NCBI RefSeq assembly: GCF_003060865.1
Contig: NZ_CP028918.1
Coordinates: 442,001-506,000 of the forward strand
Origin: Gemmobacter aquarius
GTDB lineage: Bacteria; Pseudomonadota; Alphaproteobacteria; Rhodobacterales; Rhodobacteraceae
Reading direction: 5' to 3'
DNA length: 64,000 bases
Below are positions 54,773 to 63,897 of this stretch, piece after piece (within the stretch, counting starts at the first letter, position 1; the number at the start of each line of letters is the position of its first letter). A model generated the notes under the pieces. It had not been told where the DNA came from. It searched no databases and worked only from the letters and a program-made list of their open reading frames with translations. The translations under genes were made by a program, and so were the position numbers.

Positions 54773-55102
54773 ATGAACCGTACCGAATTCATCGCAGCGA
54801 CCGCCGTGATCCTGCTGGCCGCTTTCGCGCTTGGCTGGTTTGCCTATTGGCTTTTGCATCGCTTTACGCGGGTGGCAGGCGGTGATGTGGCCGAGATGGA
54901 CCATCTGGCGCAATCTTTGCATGAGGCGGAAGAGACGCGGGATCAGGCGCTGATGTATCTTGAGCAGCGCGAGGCAGAGCTGATGAACCAGATCGCCCAG
55001 ACCGAGGCCGAATTGCGGGCCGCGATGGAGGGCCTGCGCGACGCGCGCCACGAGGCGGAAGAGATGCGCGCCTATATCGAGCGGATGCACGCGGCGTCGT
55101 AG
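54773..55102 (+). CDS. Hypothetical membrane-anchored coiled-coil protein
   Basis: 109 residues: one N-terminal helix (FIAATAVILLAAFALGWFAYWLL) and a Glu/Arg/Ala-rich coiled coil over the last 70 residues (HEAEETRDQALMYLEQREAE). It follows the OmpA-type gene by 21 bases and is probably co-transcribed. No family name recognised; size and topology suggest an envelope accessory or scaffold protein. Confidence 0.8.
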   Translation: MNRTEFIAATAVILLAAFALGWFAYWLLHRFTRVAGGDVAEMDHLAQSLHEAEETRDQALMYLEQREAELMNQIAQTEAELRAAMEGLRDARHEAEEMRAYIERMHAAS

Positions 55103-55152
55103 GGTGCGCGTTTACCGCGCGCCGAAAGGGGTGGGTGCGCGATAAACGCGCA
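55103..55152. repeat. Two family C hairpins in a convergent gap
   Basis: GGTGCGCG-TTTA-CCGCGCGCC at 55103-55123 (one wobble) and TGCGCG-ATAAA-CGCGCA at 55136-55152. Both lie between convergent genes, directly after the coiled-coil gene, and probably act as a bidirectional transcript end. Same GGTGCGCG opening as the hairpin at 39466. Confidence 0.65.
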
Positions 55153-55154
55153 GG

Positions 55155-55946
55155 CTAGGCTAGACCTCCAAGACAGGCCTCCATCAGGGGTGACGCCGGG
55201 TCGGTCAGGCCGTCGATCACGTCGAAGTGGTGGCGCGTTGGCTCGGGCGTCCATGGGCAGTTCCAGCGTTCCGAAAGCAGGCGGGCGTGCCACAGGAAGG
55301 CCGGGCGCTCCTGCGCGCCGACCCAGACATGCGCCGTTGTATCGGGGCGCAGGGTCAGGCGGGCGGGCGATTCGGCGGCACATTCGGCAGCGTCGAGGCG
55401 GAGTTTGTCGTTCATGGCGGTTTGCATGAGCGGGGCGAGGTCGGCCAGCGGGGCGATGGGGACGACGCGGGCGACATCGGCCGCGATATCGCTGCATCCC
55501 ATGCGGGCGGCGAGATGTCCCCCTGCGGAATGGCCGGTGACGACCACGGGACCTGCGACGAGGCTGGCAGCATGGGTGGTGGCGGCGGCGATTTCGGTTG
55601 TCATGTCGTGGATGCGGGCTTCGGGGGCGAGGGTGTAGGAGGGCAGGGCGCAGGCCCAGCCGCGCGTGACAGCCCCTGCGGCAAGGTGGGACCACAACTC
55701 GCGGTGGCCTTCGATCCAGTAGCCGCCATGGACAAAGACCATCAGCCCCTTGGGCGTGCTGTCGGGCAGGAAGAGGTCGAGCGCCTGCCGCTCGCCCGGT
55801 CCGTAGGCGAGGCCAAGGCGCGCGCGGGGGACCATGACCTGACGGAAGGCCCCGGCCTGTCGCTGCCAGCGGGCAAGGTAGGCGTCGCCGCCCTTGATAT
55901 AGGCGCCGTTGGCGTAATCATCGTCGAGGGAAGCGGTGGAGGGCAT
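55155..55946 (-). CDS. Alpha/beta hydrolase, kynurenine formamidase-like
   Basis: Esterase/amidase of 263 residues. Oxyanion motif HGGYW (73-77) and nucleophile elbow GHSAGG (S140) match the arylformamidase/esterase branch; a likely His follows in TRHHFDVIDGL. N-formylkynurenine is the classic substrate of this branch, but no tryptophan-degradation genes are adjacent, so the substrate is uncertain. Start MPSTASL is chosen; the frame extends 20 codons into the gap before the divergent dehydrogenase. Confidence 0.85.
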   Translation of the reverse strand: MPSTASLDDDYANGAYIKGGDAYLARWQRQAGAFRQVMVPRARLGLAYGPGERQALDLFLPDSTPKGLMVFVHGGYWIEGHRELWSHLAAGAVTRGWACALPSYTLAPEARIHDMTTEIAAATTHAASLVAGPVVVTGHSAGGHLAARMGCSDIAADVARVVPIAPLADLAPLMQTAMNDKLRLDAAECAAESPARLTLRPDTTAHVWVGAQERPAFLWHARLLSERWNCPWTPEPTRHHFDVIDGLTDPASPLMEACLGGLA

Positions 55947-56064
55947 GGCGACACCGGAATTTTGATCAAATAATTGCCGCAGCCGAGGTTGCGGGCAACG
56001 CTGCAACTGGACAAGCCGTGGCTGCGGTGCAATCCATCCTTAACCCGAAATGCTGGAGGCCCAC

Positions 56065-57543
56065 ATGCTCGATTCCGTCACGAACCTGTCTTCGCTGCTG
56101 AAAGATCCCTCGCTTTTGTGCACCAAGGCCTATGTGGCGGGGCAGTGGGTCGGGGCAGATGACGGCACGACCTTTCCGGTCACGAACCCTGCGCGGGGCG
56201 ATGTGATCTGCGAAGTGCCGAACCTTGGCCGCGCCGAGGTGGCCCGTGCCATTGCCGCCGCCGAAGTGGCGATGAAGGAATGGGCCGCCCGCACCGGCAA
56301 GGAGCGCGCAGGCGTGCTGCGGAAATGGTTCGATCTGATGATGGCCAATCAGGACGATCTGGGCAAGATCCTGACCGCCGAGATGGGCAAGCCGCTGGCC
56401 GAGGCCAAGGGCGAGGTGGCTTACGGCGCGTCTTACGTCGAATGGTTCGCCGAAGAGGCCAAGCGCGTCTATGGCGAGACGATTCCCGGCCACCAGCGCG
56501 ACAAGCGGATCACGGTGATCAAGCAGCCCATCGGGGTGGTAGGGTCGATCACGCCGTGGAATTTCCCCAATGCCATGATCGCGCGCAAGGTCGCGCCCGC
56601 GCTGGCGGCGGGCTGCGGTTTCGTGGCGCGTCCGGCTTCGGAAACGCCTTTGTCGGCGCTGGCCATGGCGGTGCTGGCGGAACGGGCGGGCGTGCCCGGC
56701 GGTCTGTTCAGCGTGTGCACGTCGAAGCGGGCGTCCGACATCGGCAAGGAGTTCTGCGAGAACCATGCCGTCAAGAAACTTACCTTTACCGGATCGACGG
56801 AAGTCGGACGCATCCTGCTGCGGCAGGCGGCGGAGCAGGTGATGAAATGCAGCATGGAGCTGGGCGGGAACGCGCCCTTCATCGTGTTCGACGATGCCGA
56901 TCTGGATGCCGCCGTGGCGGGCGCGATGGTGTCGAAGTTCCGCAACAACGGCCAGACCTGTGTCTGCGCCAACCGCATCTATGTGCAAGCGGGGGTCTAT
57001 GACGCCTTTTCCAAGAAGCTGGCCGAGGCGGTCGCCAAGACCACGGTGGGCGATGGCCTGTCGGAAGAGGTGAACTTTGGCCCGCTGATCAGCGAAGATG
57101 CGGTGGAGAAGGTCGAAGAGCACATTGCCGACGCGCTGAAGAAGGGCGCCAAGATCGAGATGGGCGGCAAGCGGCACGCGCTTGGCGGCACCTTCTTCGA
57201 GCCGACGATCATGACCGGAATCACGCCTGAAATGGTGATCTCGCATGAAGAGACGTTCGGCCCGCTCGCACCGCTGTTCAAGTTCGAGACTGAAGAAGAA
57301 GTGATCGCGCTGGCGAACAATACGATCTTCGGCCTCGCGTCCTATTTCTATGCCCGTGACATCGGCCGCATCACCCGCGTGCAAGAGGCGCTGGAATACG
57401 GGATGGTGGGCGTCAACACCGGCCTGATCTCGACCGAGGTCGCGCCCTTCGGCGGGGTCAAGCAATCGGGTCTGGGCCGTGAAGGCAGCCGCCACGGGAT
57501 GGAGGATTACCTCGAGATGAAATACATCTGCCTGTCGGTCTGA
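56065..57543 (+). CDS. gabD: NAD(P)-dependent succinate-semialdehyde dehydrogenase
   Basis: Aldehyde dehydrogenase of 492 residues, oxidising succinate semialdehyde to succinate at the end of GABA breakdown. Seen: [31 protein letters not shown], the general base in [18 protein letters not shown], and the nucleophile Cys in [11 protein letters not shown]. The phrase [20 protein letters not shown] is typical of GabD. Start at 56065 has GGAGG six bases upstream. No GABA aminotransferase is adjacent. Neighbouring 3' gap of 289 bases holds no gene. Confidence 0.92.
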   Translation: MLDSVTNLSSLLKDPSLLCTKAYVAGQWVGADDGTTFPVTNPARGDVICEVPNLGRAEVARAIAAAEVAMKEWAARTGKERAGVLRKWFDLMMANQDDLGKILTAEMGKPLAEAKGEVAYGASYVEWFAEEAKRVYGETIPGHQRDKRITVIKQPIGVVGSITPWNFPNAMIARKVAPALAAGCGFVARPASETPLSALAMAVLAERAGVPGGLFSVCTSKRASDIGKEFCENHAVKKLTFTGSTEVGRILLRQAAEQVMKCSMELGGNAPFIVFDDADLDAAVAGAMVSKFRNNGQTCVCANRIYVQAGVYDAFSKKLAEAVAKTTVGDGLSEEVNFGPLISEDAVEKVEEHIADALKKGAKIEMGGKRHALGGTFFEPTIMTGITPEMVISHEETFGPLAPLFKFETEEEVIALANNTIFGLASYFYARDIGRITRVQEALEYGMVGVNTGLISTEVAPFGGVKQSGLGREGSRHGMEDYLEMKYICLSV

Positions 57544-57832
57544 GGCTTCTGCCAATGGTTCAGGGGCGGGATCGGTATGGCCCGGTGCCGTGACTGACGG
57601 GTGAACAGATTTGGTCCGAGGCGACGCCGGTCCTGACGGATGCGCGCCCCCGCGGGGAACTGCGGGGGGTATTTCCTCTAATTGATCCGGCCTTTGGGGG
57701 GCGCAGCCAGCCAAGGCGTCGCCTGTACGGCTGCGGTCGGGGCGATGGCTGGTTCATTCATCGATACTCCCCGGATGCCCCGACCGGCGGCTTGGACGGA
57801 GCGATGTTTGCGAAGCGAAGGGGACGAAGCCG

Positions 57833-58726
57833 TCACTGCGCTTCACCGCCCTTGACCGCCGCAAATTCCGCCAGCCCTTCATCGGTGCCATCGGTGAAGC
57901 TCGCCACAGTAAGGGGCGTCGACCGGTCCGGGAAATGATACACTGCGTTTACGCTGAAAGGGCCTCCGCCAGAATGGCCGATCGCTCTTCCCGCTACTCC
58001 CATCCTGCCGATCATGATGCCAAGGCCATAGCCGCATTCTGTCCACGGTCGTCCTTCAATCGCACCGCCCACTGGAACGGCGGTCAGCATTTGTTGAAGC
58101 GATGTCGTTTGCAAAAGCTGCCCTGCGAACAAAGCCTGTAGCAGCCGCGCGGCATCACCGGGGGTCCCGATCAGGCACCCGTGGTAAACCCACCCCGGAT
58201 GATACCGCTGTGCGGCCTTCCAATGCAGGCGCGAGAACTGCTTTCGGTCACTGGCAAGCTTCAGACTTTCAAGTCCAAGCGGGACGCTGATCATGTCCCG
58301 GACCAGCTCTGCAAAAGATTGACCTGCGGCTTCTTCCACCAGCTCGCGCGCCAGCATGTAGCCTACATTCGAGTAGGACCAGCCACAGCCGGGCGCAAAG
58401 CGCATTCCCTGAGCCATGGCTGCCTGAAAAAGATCCGCGGGTGGCCAAGGCTCCTCATCGTTTTGAACAGCCTGATGATAGGCGCGAAGCGTGCCATAGT
58501 CCGGTAGCCCAGCTGTGTGGTTAAGGAGCTGGCGCAGGGTGAAAAGCTTTTCCCTTGCGGGCTCATCCAGACCCAACTTGCCGTTCTCTGCGAGCTTCAG
58601 GGCGATGATCGCGATGACCGTTTTGGTGAAGCTCCAGTAGGGAAAGAGCAGGGCACTATCATCGTCTGCCACCTCGGCTCCGAGAGGAGGAAGCATGCAT
58701 GAAAAGATGCGTCTGCCTTGGGTCAT
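57833..58726 (-). CDS. Serine hydrolase, beta-lactamase (class C) family
   Basis: 297 residues with the penicillin-binding-like triad motifs: SFTK (S32, K35) as nucleophile and base, YSN near residue 117, and HSGG near residue 248. The EstB/AmpC-like superfamily includes esterases and peptidases, so resistance function should not be assumed. No signal peptide is visible, which argues for a cytosolic esterase. Base composition is lower in GC than its neighbours. Lone gene; no operon partner. Confidence 0.85.
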   Translation of the reverse strand: MTQGRRIFSCMLPPLGAEVADDDSALLFPYWSFTKTVIAIIALKLAENGKLGLDEPAREKLFTLRQLLNHTAGLPDYGTLRAYHQAVQNDEEPWPPADLFQAAMAQGMRFAPGCGWSYSNVGYMLARELVEEAAGQSFAELVRDMISVPLGLESLKLASDRKQFSRLHWKAAQRYHPGWVYHGCLIGTPGDAARLLQALFAGQLLQTTSLQQMLTAVPVGGAIEGRPWTECGYGLGIMIGRMGVAGRAIGHSGGGPFSVNAVYHFPDRSTPLTVASFTDGTDEGLAEFAAVKGGEAQ

Positions 58727-59433
58727 GGTGTCAGCATAATTCCCTTGCGACCGTCTGCAACGGTCAGTTTGCGTCGAGCGCGACGGTCAGCCATGGTTTG
58801 CGGCGGTGTGTCCGAATGGCCTATTTCCCTGCGCCTCGGGTGGATTCCGATGCAACCATCTCTCCGCCCGGCGCTTGCGCATTCTGCCACCGGGCTGTCC
58901 AGGTTGCGGTCGATAGACCGTTGTCTGCCGGAAAAGACCCAGCATTCCGATCATGGCCCATCTGCCGCAGGATGCGGAAGGCATGTTTTCGGTCATCGTG
59001 CGTCTTGAGGGGGCCTGACCTCTTTGCACACAACAAGGCTATCGCCGACGTTCGGTGTCTTTTCGAGCTGCGGTTCCTGCAAGGGGTGGTCACGCCGGAT
59101 GTCCCCCTGTTCGATCCGTTCGATCAGGCCTTTGGTGTGAACGACGTGATCGTGGACATGGCGATGGTCTGGTTCGGGGAAGTTTGGGCTGCCTTTGGCG
59201 GGATGGGTCGGCGTCTGCCTGTGACCATGGCCGGAGAAGACGGGTTTGGTTTGACGCCGCCACTGTCCCCGGGCGACTGACGGTCCGCGACAGGCCGAAT
59301 GCGGCACGGCATCCATCACCCCGAAGCGGGCTGTTATCGGATAACAACGGCCTGATTTTGCCTAGCGCGGCGGCAGCGCCCATGTTCGGGGCAAGGCGAA
59401 ATTGACCGCCCCCAACATGAATAGGAGTTTGAC
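58727..59433. other. Gap of 707 bases with no supported gene
   Basis: Open frames exist on both strands (for example plus 58699-59280 and minus 58993-59319), but their products are rich in Arg, His, Pro and Cys, match no family I know and overlap one another. The composition looks like decayed coding DNA or random frames. No tRNA, hairpin family or attachment site was seen. The promoter of the downstream secreted protein gene must lie near its right end. Confidence 0.5.
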
Positions 59434-60000
59434 ATGCTGCCCACTGTCAAGAACACCGCAATCACCGCGCTGACCGCTTTGTCGCTGGCGCTTGGCGCAG
59501 CACTTCCGGCGCAAGCCTGGGACCAGCGCGAGCAGGATGTGCTCAAAGGCGTTGTCGGCACGATCGTCGCGCAATCGGTGCTGCAACAATACGGCATCCT
59601 GCAACCGCGCCAGCCGCGCCAGCCGCGCCAGCCGGTGTATCGTGAACCGGTATACCGTGAACCTGTCTACCAGCAGCCCCGCGTCATCTACCGCGATCCG
59701 CCGCCGGTGGTGTATCAGCAGCCGCGCTATGTCGAGCCGGTCTACGCACCGCGCCCGACCCATACGACCAGCGTCTACCGCACGGCTGCGGCGCAGGCGT
59801 TCAACAGCTACAGCCTGACCGAGCGGCGTGCCATCCAGCGCCGTCTGGCGGCGCAGGGCTATTACTACGGCGGGATCGACGGGTCGTTCGGTCCGGGCAC
59901 CTATAGCGCGGTCGCCTCTTACGCGGCCGATCTGGGTGTGTCGCAGCGGCTTTCGTCGCGCGAGGGGGCCTTTGGCATCTATGACGGGCTGATCTTTTAA
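59434..60000 (+). CDS. Secreted proline/tyrosine-rich protein with peptidoglycan-binding-like domain
   Basis: 188 residues with a signal peptide (LTALSLALGAALPAQA). A 60-residue low-complexity linker has repeats QPRQPRQP and VYREPVYREPVYQQP, ending near APRPTHTTSV. The C-terminal domain (ERRAIQRRLAAQGYYYGGID, GSFGPGTYSAVASYA) fits the PG_binding_1 fold. Likely a periplasmic or surface wall-binding protein. The TAA stop is followed by a family B palindrome and a strong terminator. Confidence 0.8.
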   Translation: MLPTVKNTAITALTALSLALGAALPAQAWDQREQDVLKGVVGTIVAQSVLQQYGILQPRQPRQPRQPVYREPVYREPVYQQPRVIYRDPPPVVYQQPRYVEPVYAPRPTHTTSVYRTAAAQAFNSYSLTERRAIQRRLAAQGYYYGGIDGSFGPGTYSAVASYAADLGVSQRLSSREGAFGIYDGLIF

Positions 60001-60027
60001 GCCCGTGCAACGGTGCAGGAGGGGCGG

Positions 60028-60046
60028 GAATTTTCGCAGAAAATTC
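60028..60046. repeat. Family B palindrome after the secreted protein gene
   Basis: GAATTTTCGCAGAAAATTC, identical to the copy at 6075-6093 some 54 kb away. Flanked by GGGGCGG and CGTCCCCC, which extend the pairing. Exact identity over 19 bases across the window points to an active or selected family. Confidence 0.8.
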
Positions 60047-60067
60047 GTCCCCCCGCCAAATCAACAA

Positions 60068-60094
60068 AAAAGGGGCGCAGGTTGCGCCCCTTTT
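60068..60094. terminator. Bidirectional rho-independent terminator
   Basis: AAAAGGGGCGCA and TGCGCCCCTTTT form a perfect 12-base stem with loop GGT, with A and T runs on the two sides. It lies between the convergent ends of the secreted protein gene (60000) and hsp20 (60114). Confidence 0.92.
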
Positions 60095-60113
60095 CCTTTG
60101 CCTGAGCTTCGGA

Positions 60114-60572
60114 TCAGTTCGCCTTTGCTTCGAGCGCCGGTGCGCTGGTGGCGCTGGCAATCTCGATCCGGCGGGGTTTCAGTGCTTCGGGCGTTTCGCG
60201 CACAAGGTCGATGTGCAGCATGCCAAGGTCATGGCTCGCCCCCGTCACGCGGACGTGGTCGGCCAGTGCGAAGCGGCGTTCGAAGGCGCGGGTGGCGATG
60301 CCGCGGTGCAGGTAGGTCTTGCCCTCGGACTCGTCCCCCTTGCGGGCGGCGACGAGAAGGGTGCCGTCCTTGACCTCGACGTTCAACTCTTCCGGGCTGA
60401 AGCCTGCCACGGCGATCGAGATGCGGTAGCCGTCATCTGCGGTCTTTTCGATGTTGTAGGGTGGGTAGGTCGGCTGCGCGACATCGGTGGTCAGCGCGCG
60501 GTCCATCAGGTCGGCGATCCGGTCGAAGCCGACGGTGGCACGGTAAAGCGGGGCGAAATCAAGGTTCCGCAT
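60114..60572 (-). CDS. Small heat-shock protein, Hsp20/alpha-crystallin family
   Basis: ATP-independent holdase of 152 residues that binds unfolding proteins. N-terminal MRNLDFAPLYRATVGFDRIA and the core PPYNIEKTADDGYRISIAVAGF are typical of IbpA-type proteins; the alpha-crystallin domain ends at AFERRFALADHVRVTGA, with a C-terminal extension containing the anchoring RRIEIA. GGAGG lies eight bases before the ATG and is sequestered in a predicted ROSE hairpin. A sigma-32-like promoter lies upstream. Confidence 0.95.
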   Translation of the reverse strand: MRNLDFAPLYRATVGFDRIADLMDRALTTDVAQPTYPPYNIEKTADDGYRISIAVAGFSPEELNVEVKDGTLLVAARKGDESEGKTYLHRGIATRAFERRFALADHVRVTGASHDLGMLHIDLVRETPEALKPRRIEIASATSAPALEAKAN

Positions 60573-60668
60573 GGGGTCATCCTCCGTTTGAAGCGATGCT
60601 ATGTGAAGCCTTCCGGTCAGGGACAGGCGGTTGATGCCGCCGGACCCGTTGTGGCATCCGGCGGCATC
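60573..60668 (-). promoter_or_regulatory. ROSE-like RNA thermometer in the hsp20 leader
   Basis: On the minus strand AUCGCUUC pairs with GGAGGAU across loop AAAC (genomic 60579-60597): A-U, U-A, C-G, a bulged G, C-G, U-A, U-G, C-G. The ribosome site is thus locked opposite a UYGCU-type anti-site with the characteristic bulged G of ROSE elements. Upstream, GATGCCGCCGGA pairs with TCCGGCGGCATC in a perfect 12-base stem (60633-60668), the expected stable first hairpin. Structure folded by eye. Confidence 0.78.
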
Positions 60669-60672
60669 CTTC

Positions 60673-60701
60673 ACTTGGGAAGCGGAAAAAGCCGTTTCAA
60701 G
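60673..60701 (-). promoter_or_regulatory. Predicted heat-shock (sigma-32/RpoH) promoter of hsp20
   Basis: CTTGAAA, 15 bases, CCCAAGT on the minus strand. The -35 is consensus for RpoH and the -10 fits partly (CCCA). Transcription would begin near 60666, just at the start of the leader hairpin, giving a 5' leader of about 95 bases. It lies eight bases after the protease stop. Confidence 0.6.
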
Positions 60702-60708
60702 GGGGCGC

Positions 60709-61494
60709 TCAGGGAGAGACGCGCAGGAATTTCGCGCCGCCCGTGCCGGTCGACAGCACGCGCACACCGGGGGTGTTTGCGGTGCCCTTGGCCATTTCGC
60801 TTTGCAGCCGTGCCAAGGCTGCTGCGAGGGGAACGGCGAGCGAGACGGGCTTGCCCTCGACTTCGGCCTTGGCCGAGACGACCGAGACGATGGCAACCGC
60901 GCCATCGGTTATTGTGAAGACGGGCGCGCCCGATGCGCCGAAATCCACCGCGCAAGACAGGACCATCATGTCGGGCCGTTCGGCCATGATGGTGCAGACC
61001 TCTTGCAACGAGGGCGCTTCAGAGCGGTCCTGCGCGTAAGAGACGATGCCCACTTCCTCGCCCGCTGCGGGGGTGTTGTCGGTGGCGATGGGTTGCACCT
61101 GCGGCAGGCGGATCGGGTGGTCGAGTTTCAAGAGCGCCAGATCGTTGCCCACGCTTTCCAGCGGTTTGCCGCCGTAACGGTAGTCTGGGTGGGCAATGGC
61201 GCGCGAGACGTTGCGGTATGCTTCCGCCCGCCCGTTGCGCCATCCCGCAAGGAAGGTGATGTCGGTGTCGGCCACACGCGCGCCTGTCTGCTTGTCATTA
61301 AGGCAATGCGCGGCGGTCAGGACCAGATCATCGGCGATCAGCGTGCCGGTGCAAAAGCCGAAAGCCCCGATGTTGATGCGCCCGACCGCATCCCAGCCGC
61401 GCCCCTGATCCGCACTGGCGAGCGAGCGTATGGATTGCGCGGCCACGGGGGTGACGGCGGCGAGGGTCAGAAAGAGGGCGATGCGCCGGATCAT
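60709..61494 (-). CDS. Trypsin-like serine protease (S1 family), secreted
   Basis: 261 residues with signal peptide (RRIALFLTLAAVTPVAAQ). The triad is complete: His63 in TAAHC, Asp118 in NDLALL, Ser188 in DFGASGAP. The usual GDSGGP reads GASGAP, seen in some bacterial S1 proteases. A Cys pair (C48, C64) would bridge near His63. No PDZ domain. Likely periplasmic or secreted. It lies upstream of hsp20 on the same strand, with the heat-shock promoter between them. Confidence 0.9.
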   Translation of the reverse strand: MIRRIALFLTLAAVTPVAAQSIRSLASADQGRGWDAVGRINIGAFGFCTGTLIADDLVLTAAHCLNDKQTGARVADTDITFLAGWRNGRAEAYRNVSRAIAHPDYRYGGKPLESVGNDLALLKLDHPIRLPQVQPIATDNTPAAGEEVGIVSYAQDRSEAPSLQEVCTIMAERPDMMVLSCAVDFGASGAPVFTITDGAVAIVSVVSAKAEVEGKPVSLAVPLAAALARLQSEMAKGTANTPGVRVLSTGTGGAKFLRVSP

Positions 61495-61534
61495 CGCGCT
61501 TGGGTAGAAACGGAATAAGGCGGAAATGTGGCGA

Positions 61535-62809
61535 TCACCGCAGGGCTGCGGGCTTTGGCCCGCCTGTCGCCCAGTCGAGAAGTTCGACGGTATGGACGAC
61601 CGGCGTGGCCGTGCCGGACCCGATCTGCATCATGCAGCCGAGGTTTCCGGCCGCGATCACGTCAGGGCTGCGGGCGGTCAGGGTCTGGACCTTGCGGGCC
61701 TTCAATTGCGCCGAAATCCCGGGTTGCAGCAGGTTGTAGGTGCCTGCCGAGCCGCAGCACAGGTGGCTGTCGGCGGGTTCGACCACCTCGAAGCCCGCGC
61801 GTCTGAGCAGGTCTTTCGGGGTGGTCTTGATCTGCTGGCCGTGTTGCAGCGAACAGGCTGCGTGATAGGCGACGCGCAAGCGTTGCGCGGGCAGGGCGGG
61901 CAGGTCGAGTTTGGCCAGAAGTTCGGTGACATCGACGGCGAGGGCGGCCACCCTGGCCGCATCGGCGGCTAGGGGGCCGTTGCGGAACATATGGCCGTAA
62001 TCCTTGACCGTGGTACCACAGCCGCTGGTGTTGATCACGATGGCATCAAGGTCGCCTGCCGCCATGAAGGCGCGGATGTTGGCGGCGGCGAAGCTGTGTG
62101 CCTCGGCCTCGCGGCCCATGTGATGGGTGAGAGCGCCGCAGCAACCCATGGCTTGCGGGATGACGATCTCGCAGCCCAAGCGGCGCAGAAGGCGGATGGT
62201 GGCATCGTTGATGTTGGTGTTGAGCGCCTTTTGCGCGCAGCCGGTCATGAGGGCCACGCGCATCTTGCGCGCTGCGGTCGGCGCAAAGGTCTGCGCGTCA
62301 TCGTTGCGGCTGACGGGGGGGATGGTCTTTGGCACCATGGCGAGCATCGCCTTGATGCGGGCATCGGGGATCAGTGCGGCGATGGGCTTGCCCAGCTTTG
62401 CCAGCGCCAGCGCAAGGCGGAAGCGCATCGGATATGGCAGGATCTTGGCCAGCGTCCAGCGCAGCAGGCGGTCGGTCAGGTGGCGTTTGTAGGTCGCCTC
62501 GATATGGGCGCGGGCGTGGTCGACAAGGTGCATGTAATGCACGCCCGAGGGGCAGGTGGTCATGCATGACAGGCACGACAGGCAGCGGTCGATATGCTTG
62601 ACGGTGCGTTCGTCGGCGGGACGACCGGATTCCAGCATGTCCTTGATCAGGTAGATGCGGCCGCGCGGGCTGTCGAGTTCATCGCCCAGCACCTGATAGG
62701 TGGGGCAGGTGGCGGTGCAAAAGCCGCAATGCACGCAGGCGCGCAGGATCTCGTTCGATCGCGCGGTGGCGGGGTCGGCCAGTTGCTCGGGCGTGAAAAG
62801 AGTCTGCAT
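61535..62809 (-). CDS. glcF: Glycolate oxidase iron-sulfur subunit GlcF
   Basis: Iron-sulfur subunit of glycolate dehydrogenase, 424 residues. Two [4Fe-4S] motifs: CVHCGFCTATCP (C25, 28, 31, 35) and CLSCLSCMTTCP (C76, 79, 82, 86). Two CCG-type segments follow (MGCCGALTHHMG; CCGSAG). Passes electrons from GlcD to the quinone pool. Its ATG shares one base with the glcE stop (TGATG). Last gene of glcDEF. Confidence 0.96.
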   Translation of the reverse strand: MQTLFTPEQLADPATARSNEILRACVHCGFCTATCPTYQVLGDELDSPRGRIYLIKDMLESGRPADERTVKHIDRCLSCLSCMTTCPSGVHYMHLVDHARAHIEATYKRHLTDRLLRWTLAKILPYPMRFRLALALAKLGKPIAALIPDARIKAMLAMVPKTIPPVSRNDDAQTFAPTAARKMRVALMTGCAQKALNTNINDATIRLLRRLGCEIVIPQAMGCCGALTHHMGREAEAHSFAAANIRAFMAAGDLDAIVINTSGCGTTVKDYGHMFRNGPLAADAARVAALAVDVTELLAKLDLPALPAQRLRVAYHAACSLQHGQQIKTTPKDLLRRAGFEVVEPADSHLCCGSAGTYNLLQPGISAQLKARKVQTLTARSPDVIAAGNLGCMMQIGSGTATPVVHTVELLDWATGGPKPAALR

Positions 62810-63885
62810 CACAAGGCTCCGGCAAAAAGGCCGCGCGGGTCGAATTTGGCGCGCAAGCCACGGGTGAGGGCGGCGATGGGGGCGGGTTCGGGGTGGAAAG
62901 TGGGGAGGGCGCTGTGCGAGCGGATCAGCGTGGCATGGCCTGCGAAGGGGCCGAGGGCGGCGCGCAGGTCGAAGCCTTCGTCGGTGAGCAGCCAGACCAG
63001 CCCCCCGCCCCAGTCGTAAAGTGCCTGACGCGGTGCCAGACGGGCAACAAGGGCGGGAGCCTGCGAAGGCGTGGTCGAGAGGCGCCAGACATCGCCCGCC
63101 GCGCCGTGGAAGGGGGCGACATCGCGGATCGCGGGCCATGGGTCGTCAGCTGCGGCGTCGACCGTGCCGAAGCCCGCGAGCCTGCGCTGCAATTCGGCGC
63201 TGCGGTAGGCGACGGATGTAGCAAAGCCCTCGATCCGGATGAAAGTACCATGGCCCGGCCAATGCGCGGCCCCCGAAACGTCAAAGGGCGAGGTGAGCGC
63301 AGAGGACAGGGCGGTGATGGCGGTGGCGTCATCCAAGCCGTGCAAGACCAGCGTGGCGGCGGTTTCCGGCACGGGCAGCAACTTGAAGGCCACCTCTGTC
63401 AGCACGCCCAACCGGCCCTGCGATCCGGCCATCAACTTGACGAGGTCGATGCCTGTGACGTTCTTCATTACCCGCCCGCCGTTCTTGACCACGGTTCCGG
63501 TGCCGTCGACGAAGCGTACCCCGATCAGGCTGTCGCGGCAGGCCCCCGCCTGTATCCGGCGCGGGCCGCTGGCATTTGCGGCAACGGTGCCGCCGATGGT
63601 GGAATTGCCGGACCGCCCCAGAAGCCCGCGCAGATCGGGCACCTCGAAGGGCAGGCGCTGGTTTTCGGTGGTGAGTGTGGTCTCGATCACATCAAGGGGT
63701 GTGCCCGCCTGCACGACCAGCGTCAGCGCGCCGGGTTCGTAAAGCGTGATGCCTGTCAGACCGGCGGTCGAAAGCGGCTCGCCAGCGACGGCATCCAGCC
63801 GCCGCGTTCCCCCGCCGGTGACCGCGATCTTGCCGCTCGCCCCGGCTATCAGGCTGGCCAGCGCGGCCTCGGTATCGGGTTGCAT
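62809..63885 (-). CDS. glcE: Glycolate oxidase FAD-binding subunit GlcE
   Basis: Second FAD-linked subunit of the enzyme, 358 residues from MQPDTEAA. VTGGGTRR, LRGLLGRSGNSTIGGTVAANASGPRR (in part) and the short FAD domain are family features. A further in-frame ATG at 63898-63900 would add MKRGG and has AAGGA seven bases upstream, but that ATG and its ribosome site lie in a family A element, so the downstream start is preferred. Both are possible in the cell. Confidence 0.92.
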   Translation of the reverse strand: MQPDTEAALASLIAGASGKIAVTGGGTRRLDAVAGEPLSTAGLTGITLYEPGALTLVVQAGTPLDVIETTLTTENQRLPFEVPDLRGLLGRSGNSTIGGTVAANASGPRRIQAGACRDSLIGVRFVDGTGTVVKNGGRVMKNVTGIDLVKLMAGSQGRLGVLTEVAFKLLPVPETAATLVLHGLDDATAITALSSALTSPFDVSGAAHWPGHGTFIRIEGFATSVAYRSAELQRRLAGFGTVDAAADDPWPAIRDVAPFHGAAGDVWRLSTTPSQAPALVARLAPRQALYDWGGGLVWLLTDEGFDLRAALGPFAGHATLIRSHSALPTFHPEPAPIAALTRGLRAKFDPRGLFAGAL

Positions 63886-63897
63886 CCCGCCCCTCTT

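Noticed and set aside
57833..58726. Antibiotic resistance beta-lactamase
   Set aside because: The SxxK/YxN/HSG motifs are shared with esterases and peptidases, and no signal peptide is present, so a resistance call is not supported.
58699..59280. Possible 193-codon plus-strand gene
   Set aside because: Overlaps the start of the serine hydrolase gene, has no family similarity and competes with open frames on the other strand.
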